Shown here: piece after piece, positions 63,906 through 64,000 of the stretch | Position numbering within the stretch: the first letter of the stretch is position 1 | How the letters are laid out: every line of letters starts with the position of its first letter | From: Wuchereria bancrofti | Taxonomy: Eukaryota > Nematoda > Chromadorea > Rhabditida > Onchocercidae | Assembly: GCA_005281725.1 (NCBI GenBank) | Contig: SSBO01000002.1 | Span: 1,652,768 to 1,716,767, forward strand | Length of the DNA stretch: 64,000 nt | Reading direction: 5' to 3' | Program-made: the position numbers and the translations under genes | The notes under the pieces: model-generated | Database searches by the model: none | Told to the model about the DNA's origin: nothing | What the model saw: the letters and a program-made list of their open reading frames with translations, nothing else

Positions 63906-64000
63906 GTATGTTTATTTAGATTTTCGCTTGTCTTTTTCATTTCTCTGTTGAAATGTTCTAAATTTTTAGGAAAAAACTGACTTTTGGGATTTACATCTTA

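Noticed and set aside
63968..64000. Last exon of cct-5 after the TTTTTAG at 63968
   Set aside because: The following translation (EKTDFWDLH) does not match the conserved CCT5 C-terminus, so this is probably still intron.
1..64000. tRNA, rRNA, CRISPR arrays, Wolbachia or viral insertions
   Set aside because: None seen by eye; no tRNA-like TTCGA boxes in cloverleaf context, no regularly spaced short repeats, and no higher-GC bacterial-like segment.

Overview
This window is nuclear DNA from a nematode. It is strongly AT-rich, with intron-dense genes, short exons, T-rich acceptors and several start codons lying just downstream of an acceptor-like site, as expected for spliced-leader addition. 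Gene content fits a parasitic clade III worm such as a filaria, but nothing here fixes the species. I see no bacterial, Wolbachia or viral segment, no tRNA or rRNA gene, and no CRISPR array. All exon boundaries below were read by eye. For the eight complete named genes, the exon phases close and the summed length is a multiple of three.

Layout: positions 1-3017 are a perfect 673-bp inverted repeat around a 1.67-kb spacer. It carries the 3' end of an unrecognised gene and a truncated antisense copy. Positions 3.2-5.2 kb hold short gene-like fragments of low certainty. On the minus strand follow prp-3 (U4/U6 snRNP protein Prp3) at 5.4-9.2 kb and rpl-21 at 9.6-10.7 kb. A small plus-strand gene for a complex III subunit (QCR9/UQCR10) is at 12.3-12.7 kb and bud-31 (minus) is at 13.5-14.7 kb. 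A repeat-bearing gap leads to polq-1 (DNA polymerase theta, minus, 26 exons, 17.4-41.5 kb). Its 7.4-kb sixth intron contains, on the opposite strand, a complete Vsx/ceh-10 homeobox gene (31.7-34.8 kb). Then come a KIF4/KLP-19-type kinesin (minus, 23 exons, 43.0-49.9 kb), fumarase fum-1 (plus, 9 exons, 51.2-55.6 kb), a 4.9-kb AT-rich gap with microsatellites, and cct-5 (plus, 60.6 kb to the window edge, last exon missing).

The genes are mostly housekeeping: splicing (Prp3, Bud31), ribosome (L21), respiration and TCA cycle (QCR9, fumarase), DNA end joining (Pol theta), chromosome segregation (KLP-19) and protein folding (CCT5). ceh-10 is the one developmental regulator. From memory, the C. elegans orthologues of the genes I can place all lie on chromosome III, so this looks like a piece of one ancestral nematode linkage group. 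I did not find a convincing new biological system. The most unusual items are the large perfect palindrome with a partial gene duplication, the antisense nesting of ceh-10 inside polq-1, a GC-AG intron in prp-3, frequent AAG-type acceptors, and a 243-bp element with 21-bp terminal inverted repeats.
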